From NCBI GenBank assembly GCA_031412915.1, contig JANODX010000158.1, forward strand, positions 41,469 through 105,468: DNA of 64,000 nt, written 5' to 3'. This DNA comes from JAGNNV01 sp031412915 (GTDB taxonomy: Bacteria > Acidobacteriota > Vicinamibacteria > Fen-336 > JAGNNV01). The notes beneath the pieces were generated by a model that was given only the letters and a program-made list of their open reading frames with translations, searched no databases and had not been told where the DNA came from. Positions 25,974 to 34,595 of this stretch are shown one piece after another. The translations under genes were made by a program, and so were the position numbers. Positions within the stretch are counted from its first letter, which is position 1. Each line of letters opens with the position of its first letter.

Positions 25974-28349
25974 GTGAGCGCAGAACCAGCTCTCAAGGAA
26001 ATAACGGGGCGCATCGGCAAGTACGACATCGTCAAGCCGCTGGGCAAGGGTGCGATGGGTATCGTGTACCTGGCCAAGGACTCGATGCTCGACCGCGAGA
26101 TCGCCCTCAAGGTCATGGTGTCGAACATCGCCGACGACCCTGAGTTGAAGATGCGTTTCGAGCGGGAGGCGAGGGCGGTGGCCAAGCTCTCCCACCCGAA
26201 CGTAGTCAACGTCTTCGACCTCGGCTATCACACGGACGGTTCGCCCTTCATGGCGATGGAGCTCCTCCGGGGTGACGATCTCCAGAAGACCATGCGTCTC
26301 GGGAAGATGCCTTTGGACCGAAAGGTCTCCATCATCGTTCAGGTGCTCGTCGGCCTCGCCCATGCGCACCAGGCCGGGATCGTTCATCGAGACATCAAGC
26401 CCGCGAACATCTTCATCGGCAACGACGGGGCGGTGAAGATCATGGATTTCGGGGTGGCGCGGCTCACCACCGCCTCGGTGACCGGCACCGGCGCCATCGT
26501 CGGCACCGCCGACTACATGTCCCCCGAACAGGTAAAGGGCGCCCGGGTCGACGGACGATCCGACCTGTTCAGCGTGGGCTGCATGTTCTACGAGATGCTC
26601 GCGGGCAGACGGCCCTTCCACGCCGAGAACCTCATGGCGATCTTCTTCAAGATCACCCATGAAGAACCCAATTGGAACGCGCTTCCCGCGGGGCCTGAAT
26701 ATGACGCGCTGACTCCGATTCTGGCCAGGGCCCTGGCCAAGGACCTGGGTCAGCGGTTCGAGAATGCGACCCAGTTCGCCCTCGCTCTCCGGGACTATCT
26801 CACCACGTATGGAACGTCGAACTCTGCCGCGAGTCATGCGCTGGATGATCTCGTCGACCTGGCCGCCCCCACCGGGACGCCCGCCCCCCTCGAGGACCTT
26901 CTCGATGGCCCACCCCCATCCGACGGCACCTTGGACCTGTCCGGCGGCAAGGCTGCCACCCGGATCGGCGCGCCCGCCACCATCACAGGTTCCCGCGGCG
27001 GGACCCGTCCCACCATTTCGGGCGGCACCAAGATTGGAGCCACTCGGGTCGCCGGCCCCAGCCGGGTCCAGACATCGCCTCCCCCGACGCGCATCGAACC
27101 CAAGGTCGCCACCGAGCCTCCCAAGTCCAATACCGGGGTGATCGCGGCCGGTTTCATCGGCCTCATCTGTACTGTGGGCGGCGGCGTCTACATGATCGCC
27201 AACAAACTGGAGAGCAACAAGGCCGCCCAGGACCAGCTCGTCGCCCCAACCACGACGCCCTTGGTCGAGACCACCACGGCGAAGCCAGCGCCGACGCCCG
27301 CCCCGGTCGCGACCGCGGCGCCGCCCCCGAAGTTCGAAGCCCCGGCCGGAAAGGCCGCAGGAATCGCGCTGGCGGCGAGCGATGCCTTTGGCAAGGCCGA
27401 TTACGACAAGGCCATACAGAAGGCGCAGGAGGCTCTTCGCGAAGATCCCGGAAGCAGCGCGGCCCAGAAGATCCTGGATCAGGCCCGAAATGGCAAGGAC
27501 GCGCAGGGAAAGCTGGGCGCGGCGCGCACCGCCCTTTCCGCCAAAGACTTCGGGCGGGCTCGCCAGATCGCGCAGGAGGCGAGCCGAACCGCCCCCTGGG
27601 ACGAGCAGGTGAACAGCGTCTTGAACGAAATCTCCAGAGCCGAGGCGGCTGAGCAGGCTCAGATTGCGAACGCCGCTCAGGCCAAATCCATCCAGGAAAA
27701 GGCCGCCCGAGAGACTGAGGTCAACACGCTTCTTTCGAGGGCCACCTCCGCTCTGGGCGCAGACAAATTCGACGAAGCGATTTCCCTGTACGCGGAGGTG
27801 CTGCGGATCGATCCGGGGAACGGACCGGCGCAGAGCGGACAGATCGGGGCCATGACTGCAAAGCGCGCGTCCACAGCCGCGGCTTCGGCCGCGACCACAA
27901 CCGCCCCTCCGCCCCCTGCGGGAAAGGCCTTTTCGGCGGGTCGAACCGACAAGAAACAGGGCGCTCAATCGGGCCTGGGCGCCGCCGGCTTTGGCGAAGC
28001 GGTGGGGGTGAAGTCGGCCACCCAGGGCGCCGACATGCCGGGCAGCGTGAGTTTCGAACTCCAGCCCAAGAATCCTCGCCCCGGCGACAACTACAAAGTC
28101 ATCGTCAAGTTCACCAACGAGGGCAGCGCGCCCATCGCTCTCAATGGCCTCACCGTTCGCCTCAACATCAACGGAAAGGGCGTGGGAGCCGCGCAGCCCA
28201 TTTCGGTATCGAGCGTGGCGCCCGGCGACACCGCGATTGTGTACTCGGCGGGAGAGGTGTGGAGCGACTCCATTACGGAATGGTCCTATACCGCCACCAT
28301 CATGGGAACGAAGGGCGAGACCTACCGAAACACCATCACCTGGAAATAG
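25974..28349 (+). CDS. Membrane-bound Ser/Thr protein kinase with TPR-like and C-terminal beta domain
   Basis: The protein has 791 residues. Residues 15-275 are a Hanks-type kinase with Gly loop LGKGAMGIVYLAKD, Lys46, catalytic HRDIKPANIF (138-147) and DFG (158-160), all intact. A Pro/Ala/Thr-rich linker leads to one membrane helix (about 389-408). Outside it come more low-complexity Pro/Thr/Ala, two helical TPR-like blocks (about 455-640) and a final Ig-like domain (about 690-791, SFELQPKNPRPGDNYKVIVK). It would sense an envelope signal and phosphorylate cytosolic targets. The start is GTG 25974 with AGGA upstream. Confidence 0.9.
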   Translation: MSAEPALKEITGRIGKYDIVKPLGKGAMGIVYLAKDSMLDREIALKVMVSNIADDPELKMRFEREARAVAKLSHPNVVNVFDLGYHTDGSPFMAMELLRGDDLQKTMRLGKMPLDRKVSIIVQVLVGLAHAHQAGIVHRDIKPANIFIGNDGAVKIMDFGVARLTTASVTGTGAIVGTADYMSPEQVKGARVDGRSDLFSVGCMFYEMLAGRRPFHAENLMAIFFKITHEEPNWNALPAGPEYDALTPILARALAKDLGQRFENATQFALALRDYLTTYGTSNSAASHALDDLVDLAAPTGTPAPLEDLLDGPPPSDGTLDLSGGKAATRIGAPATITGSRGGTRPTISGGTKIGATRVAGPSRVQTSPPPTRIEPKVATEPPKSNTGVIAAGFIGLICTVGGGVYMIANKLESNKAAQDQLVAPTTTPLVETTTAKPAPTPAPVATAAPPPKFEAPAGKAAGIALAASDAFGKADYDKAIQKAQEALREDPGSSAAQKILDQARNGKDAQGKLGAARTALSAKDFGRARQIAQEASRTAPWDEQVNSVLNEISRAEAAEQAQIANAAQAKSIQEKAARETEVNTLLSRATSALGADKFDEAISLYAEVLRIDPGNGPAQSGQIGAMTAKRASTAAASAATTTAPPPPAGKAFSAGRTDKKQGAQSGLGAAGFGEAVGVKSATQGADMPGSVSFELQPKNPRPGDNYKVIVKFTNEGSAPIALNGLTVRLNINGKGVGAAQPISVSSVAPGDTAIVYSAGEVWSDSITEWSYTATIMGTKGETYRNTITWK

Positions 28350-28430
28350 GCGCCGGTCCGGCCGGTGGCGCCGCCAGACCGGGGGGGCCACGTTGGTGAT
28401 GGACGAACGCCTGGCAGTAGGATCGAACCC

Positions 28431-28946
28431 ATGAAGTCGCTCTCCCTATTCCGTGTTTCCTGGCTGTCAGTCCTCGCGGCGAGCGCCTTCGCCTCGGACC
28501 CTCCCCTGGTGGAGCATCAACCGGCTCAGTGTTCGATCGTGTCGAAACCTATCGAGTTGTGCGCGTCGGTTCTGGACGATGGAGACATCGGCAAGGTCCG
28601 CACCTACTTCAGGCGTCCGGGGGACAAGGAATACTTCATCTCCGAAATGGCCTTTGAAGGCGCCCGCTTCTGCACCACGCTCCCGGGAGTGAAGCCGGGT
28701 AAGTTGCGTTCGCTGGAGTACTACATTCAAGCCATCGATACGGAATACGACAGCAAGCGCACCAGTACATACCAGCTCCAGATCCAGGGCGAGACCGATT
28801 GCCCATTCCCGGCGGTGCAGAAGGATCCCAGGAAAGCGGCCGCGATCCGGGTGCAAGCCACCTCGGAGAAGCAGGGATCGAAGGTTCCGGACTATCTGGA
28901 ACCCGCAGGGGTCACCTTCGTCCCGGTCGCGGGCGCCAGGGAATAG
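28431..28946 (+). CDS. Secreted protein of unknown function
   Basis: The 171-residue protein has a signal peptide (MKSLSLFRVSWLSVLAASAFA). The mature part is beta-rich with four or five cysteines (QCSIVSKPIELCASVLDDGD, FCTTLPG, ETDCPF) and an Ig-like pattern: KVRTYFRRPGDKEYFISEMA and LEYYIQAIDTEYDSKRTSTY. The latter resembles fibronectin-type or macroglobulin-like modules that occur after kinase genes in Acidobacteriota. It follows the kinase by about 80 bases on the same strand and may be part of the same signalling unit. No named family is recognised. Confidence 0.6.
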   Translation: MKSLSLFRVSWLSVLAASAFASDPPLVEHQPAQCSIVSKPIELCASVLDDGDIGKVRTYFRRPGDKEYFISEMAFEGARFCTTLPGVKPGKLRSLEYYIQAIDTEYDSKRTSTYQLQIQGETDCPFPAVQKDPRKAAAIRVQATSEKQGSKVPDYLEPAGVTFVPVAGARE

Positions 28947-28974
28947 CCTCGGCGAATCGGCGCGTCGCCGCCTT

Positions 28975-29595
28975 CTAGAGACCGGCCCCCTTCTTCGGGG
29001 CCAGGGACAGCATTCCGTGGATCGCTCCCAGGGACAGGAGGACGAAGACGCCCTGATAGGCGCCGGGCATGGCCGTCCAGATGTCGGCGTGCGATGCGGC
29101 GATCATGGCCACAAACATGGGAGCCGACAGCCAGAGATTGATTCTGGAAAAGAGCAGAGCCTTCTTGGGAAGCTCGGGCGGGGCCGGCGGGTTGGCGCCG
29201 AGGAGACCACCGAGAATCTGCTTCTGGGCGGGCCAGATCACGAACCAGACGTTGAACCACATGACCGAACCGAGCAGCCCGCCCACCAACATCCACAGAC
29301 CGCGGCTCGAGAGACCGCCCTCGCCATCGTAGAGATTCCCGCCCATCAGGTAGGTGATCGAGAACAGGAACCAGCCGATGAGGAACGTCCACATGGCGCC
29401 CCAGCGGAACCACCACAAGGCGCGCAGGAGCAACGCCGGGTTGACCTTGGGCTTCAACTCCTTATCGAGGGCAGCCTGGAACGGCACGTTCACGAAGTTG
29501 AAGAAATACAGATGCCCAATCCAGATCACTCCGAAAAAGACGTGAAACCAGCGCAGGATGAGCTGGATGAAGGCGGACATCGCGGGATCGGGCAT
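28975..29595 (-). CDS. PuuD-like urate hydroxylase N-terminal membrane protein
   Basis: The 206-residue integral membrane protein has about five helices. The N-terminus LILRWFHVFFGVIWIGHLYF and the following FNFVNVPFQAAL, LRALWWFRWGAMWTFLIGW and GLWMLVGGLLGSVMWFNVWF match the membrane domain of the PuuD family, which in full-length proteins is joined to a C-terminal cytochrome c domain. That heme domain is missing here. The conserved His residues of the helices (RWFH, WIGH) could bind heme. A urate function is not supported by any neighbour. Confidence 0.75.
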   Translation of the reverse strand: MPDPAMSAFIQLILRWFHVFFGVIWIGHLYFFNFVNVPFQAALDKELKPKVNPALLLRALWWFRWGAMWTFLIGWFLFSITYLMGGNLYDGEGGLSSRGLWMLVGGLLGSVMWFNVWFVIWPAQKQILGGLLGANPPAPPELPKKALLFSRINLWLSAPMFVAMIAASHADIWTAMPGAYQGVFVLLSLGAIHGMLSLAPKKGAGL

Positions 29596-29691
29596 CGAGG
29601 GTTCTCCAGAAGATGGGTGTGAATGACATCATAGTCAGGGAAACCCCTTGGCGGAATAGGTATCGTTCCACATTCGCAAGAAAACCACTTC

Positions 29692-31281
29692 ATGCCTCCT
29701 GCCAAGAACCCGGACCGGAAGAGCGAATTCAAATCGCCGTCGGGCCTTCCCCGACCGGCGTTCGCCAGTGCCTTGTCCCACGAAGTGACGCCGCCCGGCC
29801 ACTTCCCCTTCACCCGCGGCCTTTATGAGGGCGGATACCGGTCGCGTTTCTGGACCATGCGGCAGTATGCGGGCTTTGGCACCGCGAAGGAATCCAACCA
29901 AAGGTATCGCTATCTCCTGGCCCGGGGCACCACTGGTCTCTCCGTGGCCTTCGATCTGCCCACCCAGATCGGGTACGACTCCGACGATCCGCAGTCCCTG
30001 GGCGAGGTAGGACGGGTCGGCGTGGCCATCGACTCTCTCGAAGACATGGAAACTCTGTTCGACTCGGTGCCCCTCGAGCAGGTGTCGACATCGATGACCA
30101 TCAACGCCACCGCCTCCACTTTGCTCGCCCTCTACATCGCCGTGGCGCGACGCCGAGGCATCCCGGAAAGCGCTCTTTCGGGAACGGTGCAGAACGACAT
30201 CCTCAAGGAATATGTGGCTCGCGGAACCTACATCTATCCGCCCAAGGCCTCCTTGCGTCTCGTGACCGATCTGTTCGCGTACTGCCACGAGCGGGTGCCG
30301 AAATGGAACACCATCTCCATCTCCGGCTACCACATCCGCGAGGCCGGCGCGACCGCCCCCCAGGAACTCGCATTCACGTTCGCTCACGCCCTCGAGTACG
30401 TGCGCGCCGCCCAGGGCAAGGGCCTCGACCCCAACCTGTTTGGCGAGCGCCTCTCGTTCTTCTTCGCCTGCCACTCCGACTTCATCGAGGAAGTCGCCAA
30501 GTTCCGGGCGGCGCGAAGGCTGTGGTCCACCCTCATGAGAGATCGCTTCGGGGTCACCAATCCGAAGGCCCAGCACCTGCGATTTCACGTGCAGACCGGG
30601 GGTGTCACCCTCACCGCGCAACAGCCCGAGAACAACGTGGTGCGGGTGACCGTCCAGGCTCTCGCCGCGGTTCTCGGCGGCTGCCAGAGCCTGCACACGA
30701 ACTCCATGGACGAGGCCCTCGCCTTACCCACGGAAGCGGCGGCCAAGCTCGCCTTGCGCACCCAGCAGGTGATCGCCCACGAGACCGGCGTCGCCGACAT
30801 GGTGGATCCTCTTGGGGGGTCGTTCGCCGTGGAAGCCGCGACCGACGACATCGAGGCCGAGACGATGCGGCTCCTGAACGGCATCGAGGCGCGGGGCGGC
30901 GCTTTGGCGGCCATCGAGCGGGGAGAGATTCAGCGGGAGATCGAAGAATCGGCCTATCGTTTTCAGAGGGGCCTGGAGGTCAAGGACACCATCGTGGTCG
31001 GGATGAACCAGTTCGTCGACGAGGCGGAGGCCCCGCGGACCGACCTTTTGCGTGTCGACCCCGGCCTCGAACGCGACCAGGTTCAAAGGCTCCGCGCGCT
31101 GCGGTCGCGGCGCGATGCTTCCGCCTGGGCCGCCGCACTGCAGGCCCTCGAGGACGGCGCGAGAGTGGAGACGAATGTCATGCCCCTCATCGTTGACGCG
31201 GTCCTCGCCTGGGCCTCCGTTGGCGAAATCGCCACCCGCCTGCGCCAGGTCTTCGGCGAGCATCGCGACGCCTCGATGTGA
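29692..31281 (+). CDS. mcmA: Methylmalonyl-CoA mutase, large (substrate-binding) subunit
   Basis: This 529-residue alpha-type subunit interconverts methylmalonyl-CoA and succinyl-CoA together with adenosylcobalamin. Conserved segments include YRSRFWTMRQYAGFGTAKES near residue 50, GLSVAFDLPTQIGYDSDDP, VSTSMTINATA, ISISGYHIREAGATAPQEL and LRFHVQTGGVTLTAQQPENN. The Tyr in RQYAGF favours methylmalonyl- over isobutyryl-CoA mutase. There is no C-terminal B12-binding domain, so a separate small subunit must be supplied from outside the window. The stop overlaps the PAP2 gene as GTGA. Confidence 0.92.
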   Translation: MPPAKNPDRKSEFKSPSGLPRPAFASALSHEVTPPGHFPFTRGLYEGGYRSRFWTMRQYAGFGTAKESNQRYRYLLARGTTGLSVAFDLPTQIGYDSDDPQSLGEVGRVGVAIDSLEDMETLFDSVPLEQVSTSMTINATASTLLALYIAVARRRGIPESALSGTVQNDILKEYVARGTYIYPPKASLRLVTDLFAYCHERVPKWNTISISGYHIREAGATAPQELAFTFAHALEYVRAAQGKGLDPNLFGERLSFFFACHSDFIEEVAKFRAARRLWSTLMRDRFGVTNPKAQHLRFHVQTGGVTLTAQQPENNVVRVTVQALAAVLGGCQSLHTNSMDEALALPTEAAAKLALRTQQVIAHETGVADMVDPLGGSFAVEAATDDIEAETMRLLNGIEARGGALAAIERGEIQREIEESAYRFQRGLEVKDTIVVGMNQFVDEAEAPRTDLLRVDPGLERDQVQRLRALRSRRDASAWAAALQALEDGARVETNVMPLIVDAVLAWASVGEIATRLRQVFGEHRDASM

Positions 31282-32237
31282 GTCCTCCCCGGGTTCTTGA
31301 GCCGGAAGCGGCGCTGAAGAAACTCGTTTTCGGGATGCGTCCCGAGGAGTTCATGGCCGCGGTTTTTCTGGTGCCCACAACCTGGCTGACCGGAGTCGCT
31401 CACTACTTTGGACCAGTCTCGGGCGCCATTGGCCCACGTTTTGCGGGCGGGGTTCTGCGCATGGGAGTCGCCCTTCTGTGCGGACTGGTTCTCTATCTCG
31501 CGGCGCAACGCCGGCCCGAGCGCGGCTCTCTCCTCTTCGTGATTCGGGAGATGCTCCCCTTTCTCTTGTGCATCCTGATCTACACGAATCTCCACGACAC
31601 CATTGGCTTCGTCAACCCGAACGACATCCATCAGTATCTTCTGGCTCTTGACATCGGTCTCTTCGGGGTCGAGCCCAGCCTTTGGGCCGAACAGTTCTAT
31701 TCCCGCGAGCGCACCGAGATCTTTCAACTCCTCTACATGAGCTTCGCCATCATCGCCCCCGCGGTGCCCCTGGTTCTTCTGGCCCGGAAGCGGTTCGAGG
31801 AATTCAGGCGCGCGGCTCTTCCCATCATTCTCTGCTTCTACATGGGGTATGCGCTCTATCTGGTTCTCCCCGCCGCCCCGCCCCGCATCGTCCTCGCGGG
31901 TGAGTTCAAGAAGAACCTCGGCGGTGACCCCTTCTTCGCGTCCGGGGCGGCGGCCAGGGCGCTTTCCCTGCTGCCCACTGATTCGCGCGCCGCCTTCCCT
32001 TCCCTGCACGCGGCGGTGTCCCTTCTCGCTCTGGGGCTGGCCTGGCGCTTCACGCGAGGTTTGTTCTTCGTCCTTCTTCCCATGACGCTCGGATTGTGGG
32101 TGTCCACGATCTACTTGAGACACCACTTCGTCATTGATCTCATCGCCGGATTTCTTCTCGCTCCCGCTGCGTACGTCCTCAGTCCTCGTCTTGATGCCTG
32201 GTGGTCAAGACAGCGGCAGAAGGCCAGTTCCGCCTAG
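31278..32237 (+). CDS. PAP2-family membrane phosphatase
   Basis: The 319-residue protein has about six membrane helices and the two better-conserved PAP2 motifs: AAFPSLHAAVS (SxxxH-type) and LRHHFVIDLIAG (RxxxHxxxD-type). The first K-x6-RP motif is degenerate. It would dephosphorylate a lipid or act in inositol-phosphoceramide-type lipid transfer, since the PSLHAA form is typical of that subgroup. The start GTG 31278 overlaps the mutase stop. It converges with the DUF2911 gene, with a terminator hairpin between. Confidence 0.8.
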   Translation: MSPPRVLEPEAALKKLVFGMRPEEFMAAVFLVPTTWLTGVAHYFGPVSGAIGPRFAGGVLRMGVALLCGLVLYLAAQRRPERGSLLFVIREMLPFLLCILIYTNLHDTIGFVNPNDIHQYLLALDIGLFGVEPSLWAEQFYSRERTEIFQLLYMSFAIIAPAVPLVLLARKRFEEFRRAALPIILCFYMGYALYLVLPAAPPRIVLAGEFKKNLGGDPFFASGAAARALSLLPTDSRAAFPSLHAAVSLLALGLAWRFTRGLFFVLLPMTLGLWVSTIYLRHHFVIDLIAGFLLAPAAYVLSPRLDAWWSRQRQKASSA

Positions 32238-32278
32238 TCGCGCTCCTTGCCCGGGCGCCGCCGCCTCCCCAACAAAAT

Positions 32279-32300
32279 GGCGGGCCTCGAAAGGCCCGCC
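32279..32300 (-). terminator. Rho-independent terminator between convergent genes
   Basis: A perfect 9-bp stem, GGCGGGCCT / AGGCCCGCC with a 4-base loop, lies between the PAP2 and DUF2911 stops. On the minus strand it is followed by ATTTTGTT, giving a good intrinsic terminator for the DUF2911 gene. On the plus strand the following bases are AAGGTC, so it is weaker in that direction. Confidence 0.85.
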
Positions 32301-32323
32301 AAGGTCGACCCGAAACGAGTTGG

Positions 32324-32905
32324 CTACTTCGCGGCGGCGATCTCGGTGGTGAAGCTCCGGTCGCCCCAGGCAAGGGTCAGCGTCGCGCCCGTGCCTTTCG
32401 GGGAGAGCGTGATCGAGAACGGGTCCACGGGCGAGGCATTCTTGCCGGACACCAGGGCCACGCGTACAATTTCGTCCTTGCCGATCGTCGTCTGGTAGTC
32501 CTGCAGAACCGGCCAGGGTTCGTTCGCCATGGCCGCGGACGCGCCGGCGAAGATCGACTTCAACGGCACGCCCAGGTGCTTGTTGACCGCCAACGAGTAC
32601 GAGCCGTCCTTGCCCACCGGGACGTAGAGGGAATACTTGCCGGCCGGGACGACCTTGCCCCCAAGCATGATGGGACCCTCGGTGGTGATGGTCGTGACCT
32701 GATCCCGACCCGCACGCCACACGCCATCCGCGGGCAGTCCCTTCATCATCTCGTCGAGGGAACGCGCGCCGAGCTTGGCCTGGCCAAAGTCGATGCTCAC
32801 GGCCTTGCCGCCCACCGTGGCCGAGGCCTTCCCGCGCGCCGGCATTTGGGCCGTGGCCGCGGTCGCCACCGTCAGGGTCAACGCCAGAACAGTCAGTGTC
32901 TTCAT
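32324..32905 (-). CDS. DUF2911 secreted protein
   Basis: The 193-residue protein has a signal peptide (MKTLTVLALTLTVATAATAQ). The mature part matches the DUF2911 family: ASATVGGKAVSIDFGQAKL, then VWRAGRDQVTTITTEGPIML, PAGKYSLYVPVG and LAWGDRSFTTEI. This beta-rich family is common in Acidobacteriota and Bacteroidota and has no known function. ATG 32905 with GGAAAAG before it is preferred; ATG 32923 adds six residues. It lies about 115 bases after the start of the gatB end region, on the same strand. Confidence 0.85.
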   Translation of the reverse strand: MKTLTVLALTLTVATAATAQMPARGKASATVGGKAVSIDFGQAKLGARSLDEMMKGLPADGVWRAGRDQVTTITTEGPIMLGGKVVPAGKYSLYVPVGKDGSYSLAVNKHLGVPLKSIFAGASAAMANEPWPVLQDYQTTIGKDEIVRVALVSGKNASPVDPFSITLSPKGTGATLTLAWGDRSFTTEIAAAK

Positions 32906-33042
32906 TCTTTTCCAATTCTCCATGTCGGTGTGATTTGAACGAAGCGGACGAGCGCACACCGCTAACGCCGGTCCGCCTTTCATTTTCTCCGAAGACCGAG
33001 GTTCAGGCCGAATGCGCCTGTTCAAACCATTGGACGCCGGTG

Positions 33043-34524
33043 TCAGGCTCCGTCGAGGGCGGCCTTGACGAGGTCGTTGACGATCTTCGGATTGGCCCGT
33101 CCGCCCGTCTTCTTCATCACCTGACCGACAAACCAGCCGAGGGTATTGGTTCGGCCCTTCTTGTAGGTTGCGACCTGATCGGCCGAACTCTGAATCACCT
33201 CGCGGATGGCTCCCTCGATCGCCCCCGTGTCCGAAACCTGCGAGAGGCCTTCGCGAAGGACGATGGCCTTGGGCGACTCCCCCGAAGCCCACATGCGGAC
33301 GAAGACATCCTTGGCGGTCTTGCCGTTGATCGCGCCGGTATCGATGAGTCGGATCAGCTCGGCCAGGGAACCCGGGGTTATGGGCCAGTTCGAATATGAG
33401 ACCTCGCCCTCCGCGGCGTTCCGCCCTTTCATCTCGCGCATGACTTCGGTCATCACCCAGTTCGAGGCGGCCTTCCCGTTCGCGCAGTGATTCGCGACTT
33501 CTTCGAAGAAATCGGCGACCTCCCGCTCCAGGGTGAGCACGGTAGCGTCGTAGAGGGGAATGCCGAACTCCCCCATGAAGCGCGCCCGCTTGGCCGAGGG
33601 AAGCTCGGGGAGAGTCTTGAGTGTCTCCATTCGCCATTCGGGAGAGATCACCAGGGGAGGGAGATCCGGTTCCGGGAAATAACGATAGTCGTGCGCGTCT
33701 TCCTTGGACCGCATCGACGCGGTTTCGTCCTGGTCGGCACGGTACAGGCGGGTTTCCTGGATCACTCGGTGTCCGGACTCGACCAGATCCACCTGGCGTT
33801 CGTATTCATACTCGATGGCGCGCGACACGTTCCTGAAGGAATTGAGATTCTTGACTTCGGCCCGGGTGCCGAACTCCACGGCGTCGCGGAGGCGGACCGA
33901 GACGTTCGCGTCGCAACGCAGCGAACCTTCCTCCATGTTGCAGTCGGAGACGTCGGCATAGATGAGAATGGCCTTCAATGCGCTCAGGTAGGCGTGGGCC
34001 TCCTGGGCCGAGCGCATGTCGGGCCGGCTCACGATCTCGACCAGAGGGGAACCGCTGCGATTCAGATCGACCCCGCTCATATCCTTCGACCACGGGTACC
34101 CCTCATGAAGGAGTTTCCCCGCGTCCTCCTCCATGTGGATGCGCTCCAGCCGGACCGTCTTCGCGGTCCCGTCCGCGGTCAGGGTCTCCACCTTGCCATC
34201 GGTCGCATAGGGACGGTCGTACTGAGAGATCTGGTAGCCCTTGGGAAGATCGGGATAGAAGTAGTTCTTTCTCGAAAAGACCGATGTCTCGTGAACCGTG
34301 CAATCGGTGGCGAGTGCCGCGCGCAGGGCCAAGGTCACGGCCTCGCGGCTGAGGACCGGCAGCGCTCCGGGAAGACCCAGACAGACCGGGCAGACATTCG
34401 TATTCGGGGCATCCCCGAACCGATTGGGGCATGAACAAAAGAGCTTGGTCCGGGTTTTCATCTGGCAGTGGACTTCCAGCCCGATCACCAGTTCGTACTT
34501 GTTTCGGAGCGTTTCCTGCAGCAT
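33043..34524 (-). CDS. gatB: Aspartyl/glutamyl-tRNA amidotransferase subunit B
   Basis: GatB binds misacylated Glu-tRNA(Gln) or Asp-tRNA(Asn) and phosphorylates it before amidation by GatA. The 493-residue protein shows YELVIGLEVHCQMKTRTKLF with zinc-binding cysteines in CSCPNRFG and NVCPVCLGLPG, the segment NRSGSPLVEIVSRPDMRSA, and the C-terminal YqeY-like tail (GWFVGQVMKKTGGRANPKIV). The organism therefore probably makes Gln- and/or Asn-tRNA by the indirect route. gatA and gatC are not adjacent. It is divergent from mtgA. Confidence 0.95.
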   Translation of the reverse strand: MLQETLRNKYELVIGLEVHCQMKTRTKLFCSCPNRFGDAPNTNVCPVCLGLPGALPVLSREAVTLALRAALATDCTVHETSVFSRKNYFYPDLPKGYQISQYDRPYATDGKVETLTADGTAKTVRLERIHMEEDAGKLLHEGYPWSKDMSGVDLNRSGSPLVEIVSRPDMRSAQEAHAYLSALKAILIYADVSDCNMEEGSLRCDANVSVRLRDAVEFGTRAEVKNLNSFRNVSRAIEYEYERQVDLVESGHRVIQETRLYRADQDETASMRSKEDAHDYRYFPEPDLPPLVISPEWRMETLKTLPELPSAKRARFMGEFGIPLYDATVLTLEREVADFFEEVANHCANGKAASNWVMTEVMREMKGRNAAEGEVSYSNWPITPGSLAELIRLIDTGAINGKTAKDVFVRMWASGESPKAIVLREGLSQVSDTGAIEGAIREVIQSSADQVATYKKGRTNTLGWFVGQVMKKTGGRANPKIVNDLVKAALDGA

Positions 34525-34595
34525 CGGCGGACTTTTAGTGTATCAACGGGGATCGCCCGAACCGGTTTCCTGCCGGGCGGAAGAGAGAGGTTTTT

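Noticed and set aside
25179..28391. Open frame of about 1070 codons opposite tatA, pal and the kinase gene
   Set aside because: It lies antisense to three well-recognised genes and its translation is Gly/Arg/Asp/His-rich without domains, a common artefact of GC-rich codon usage.
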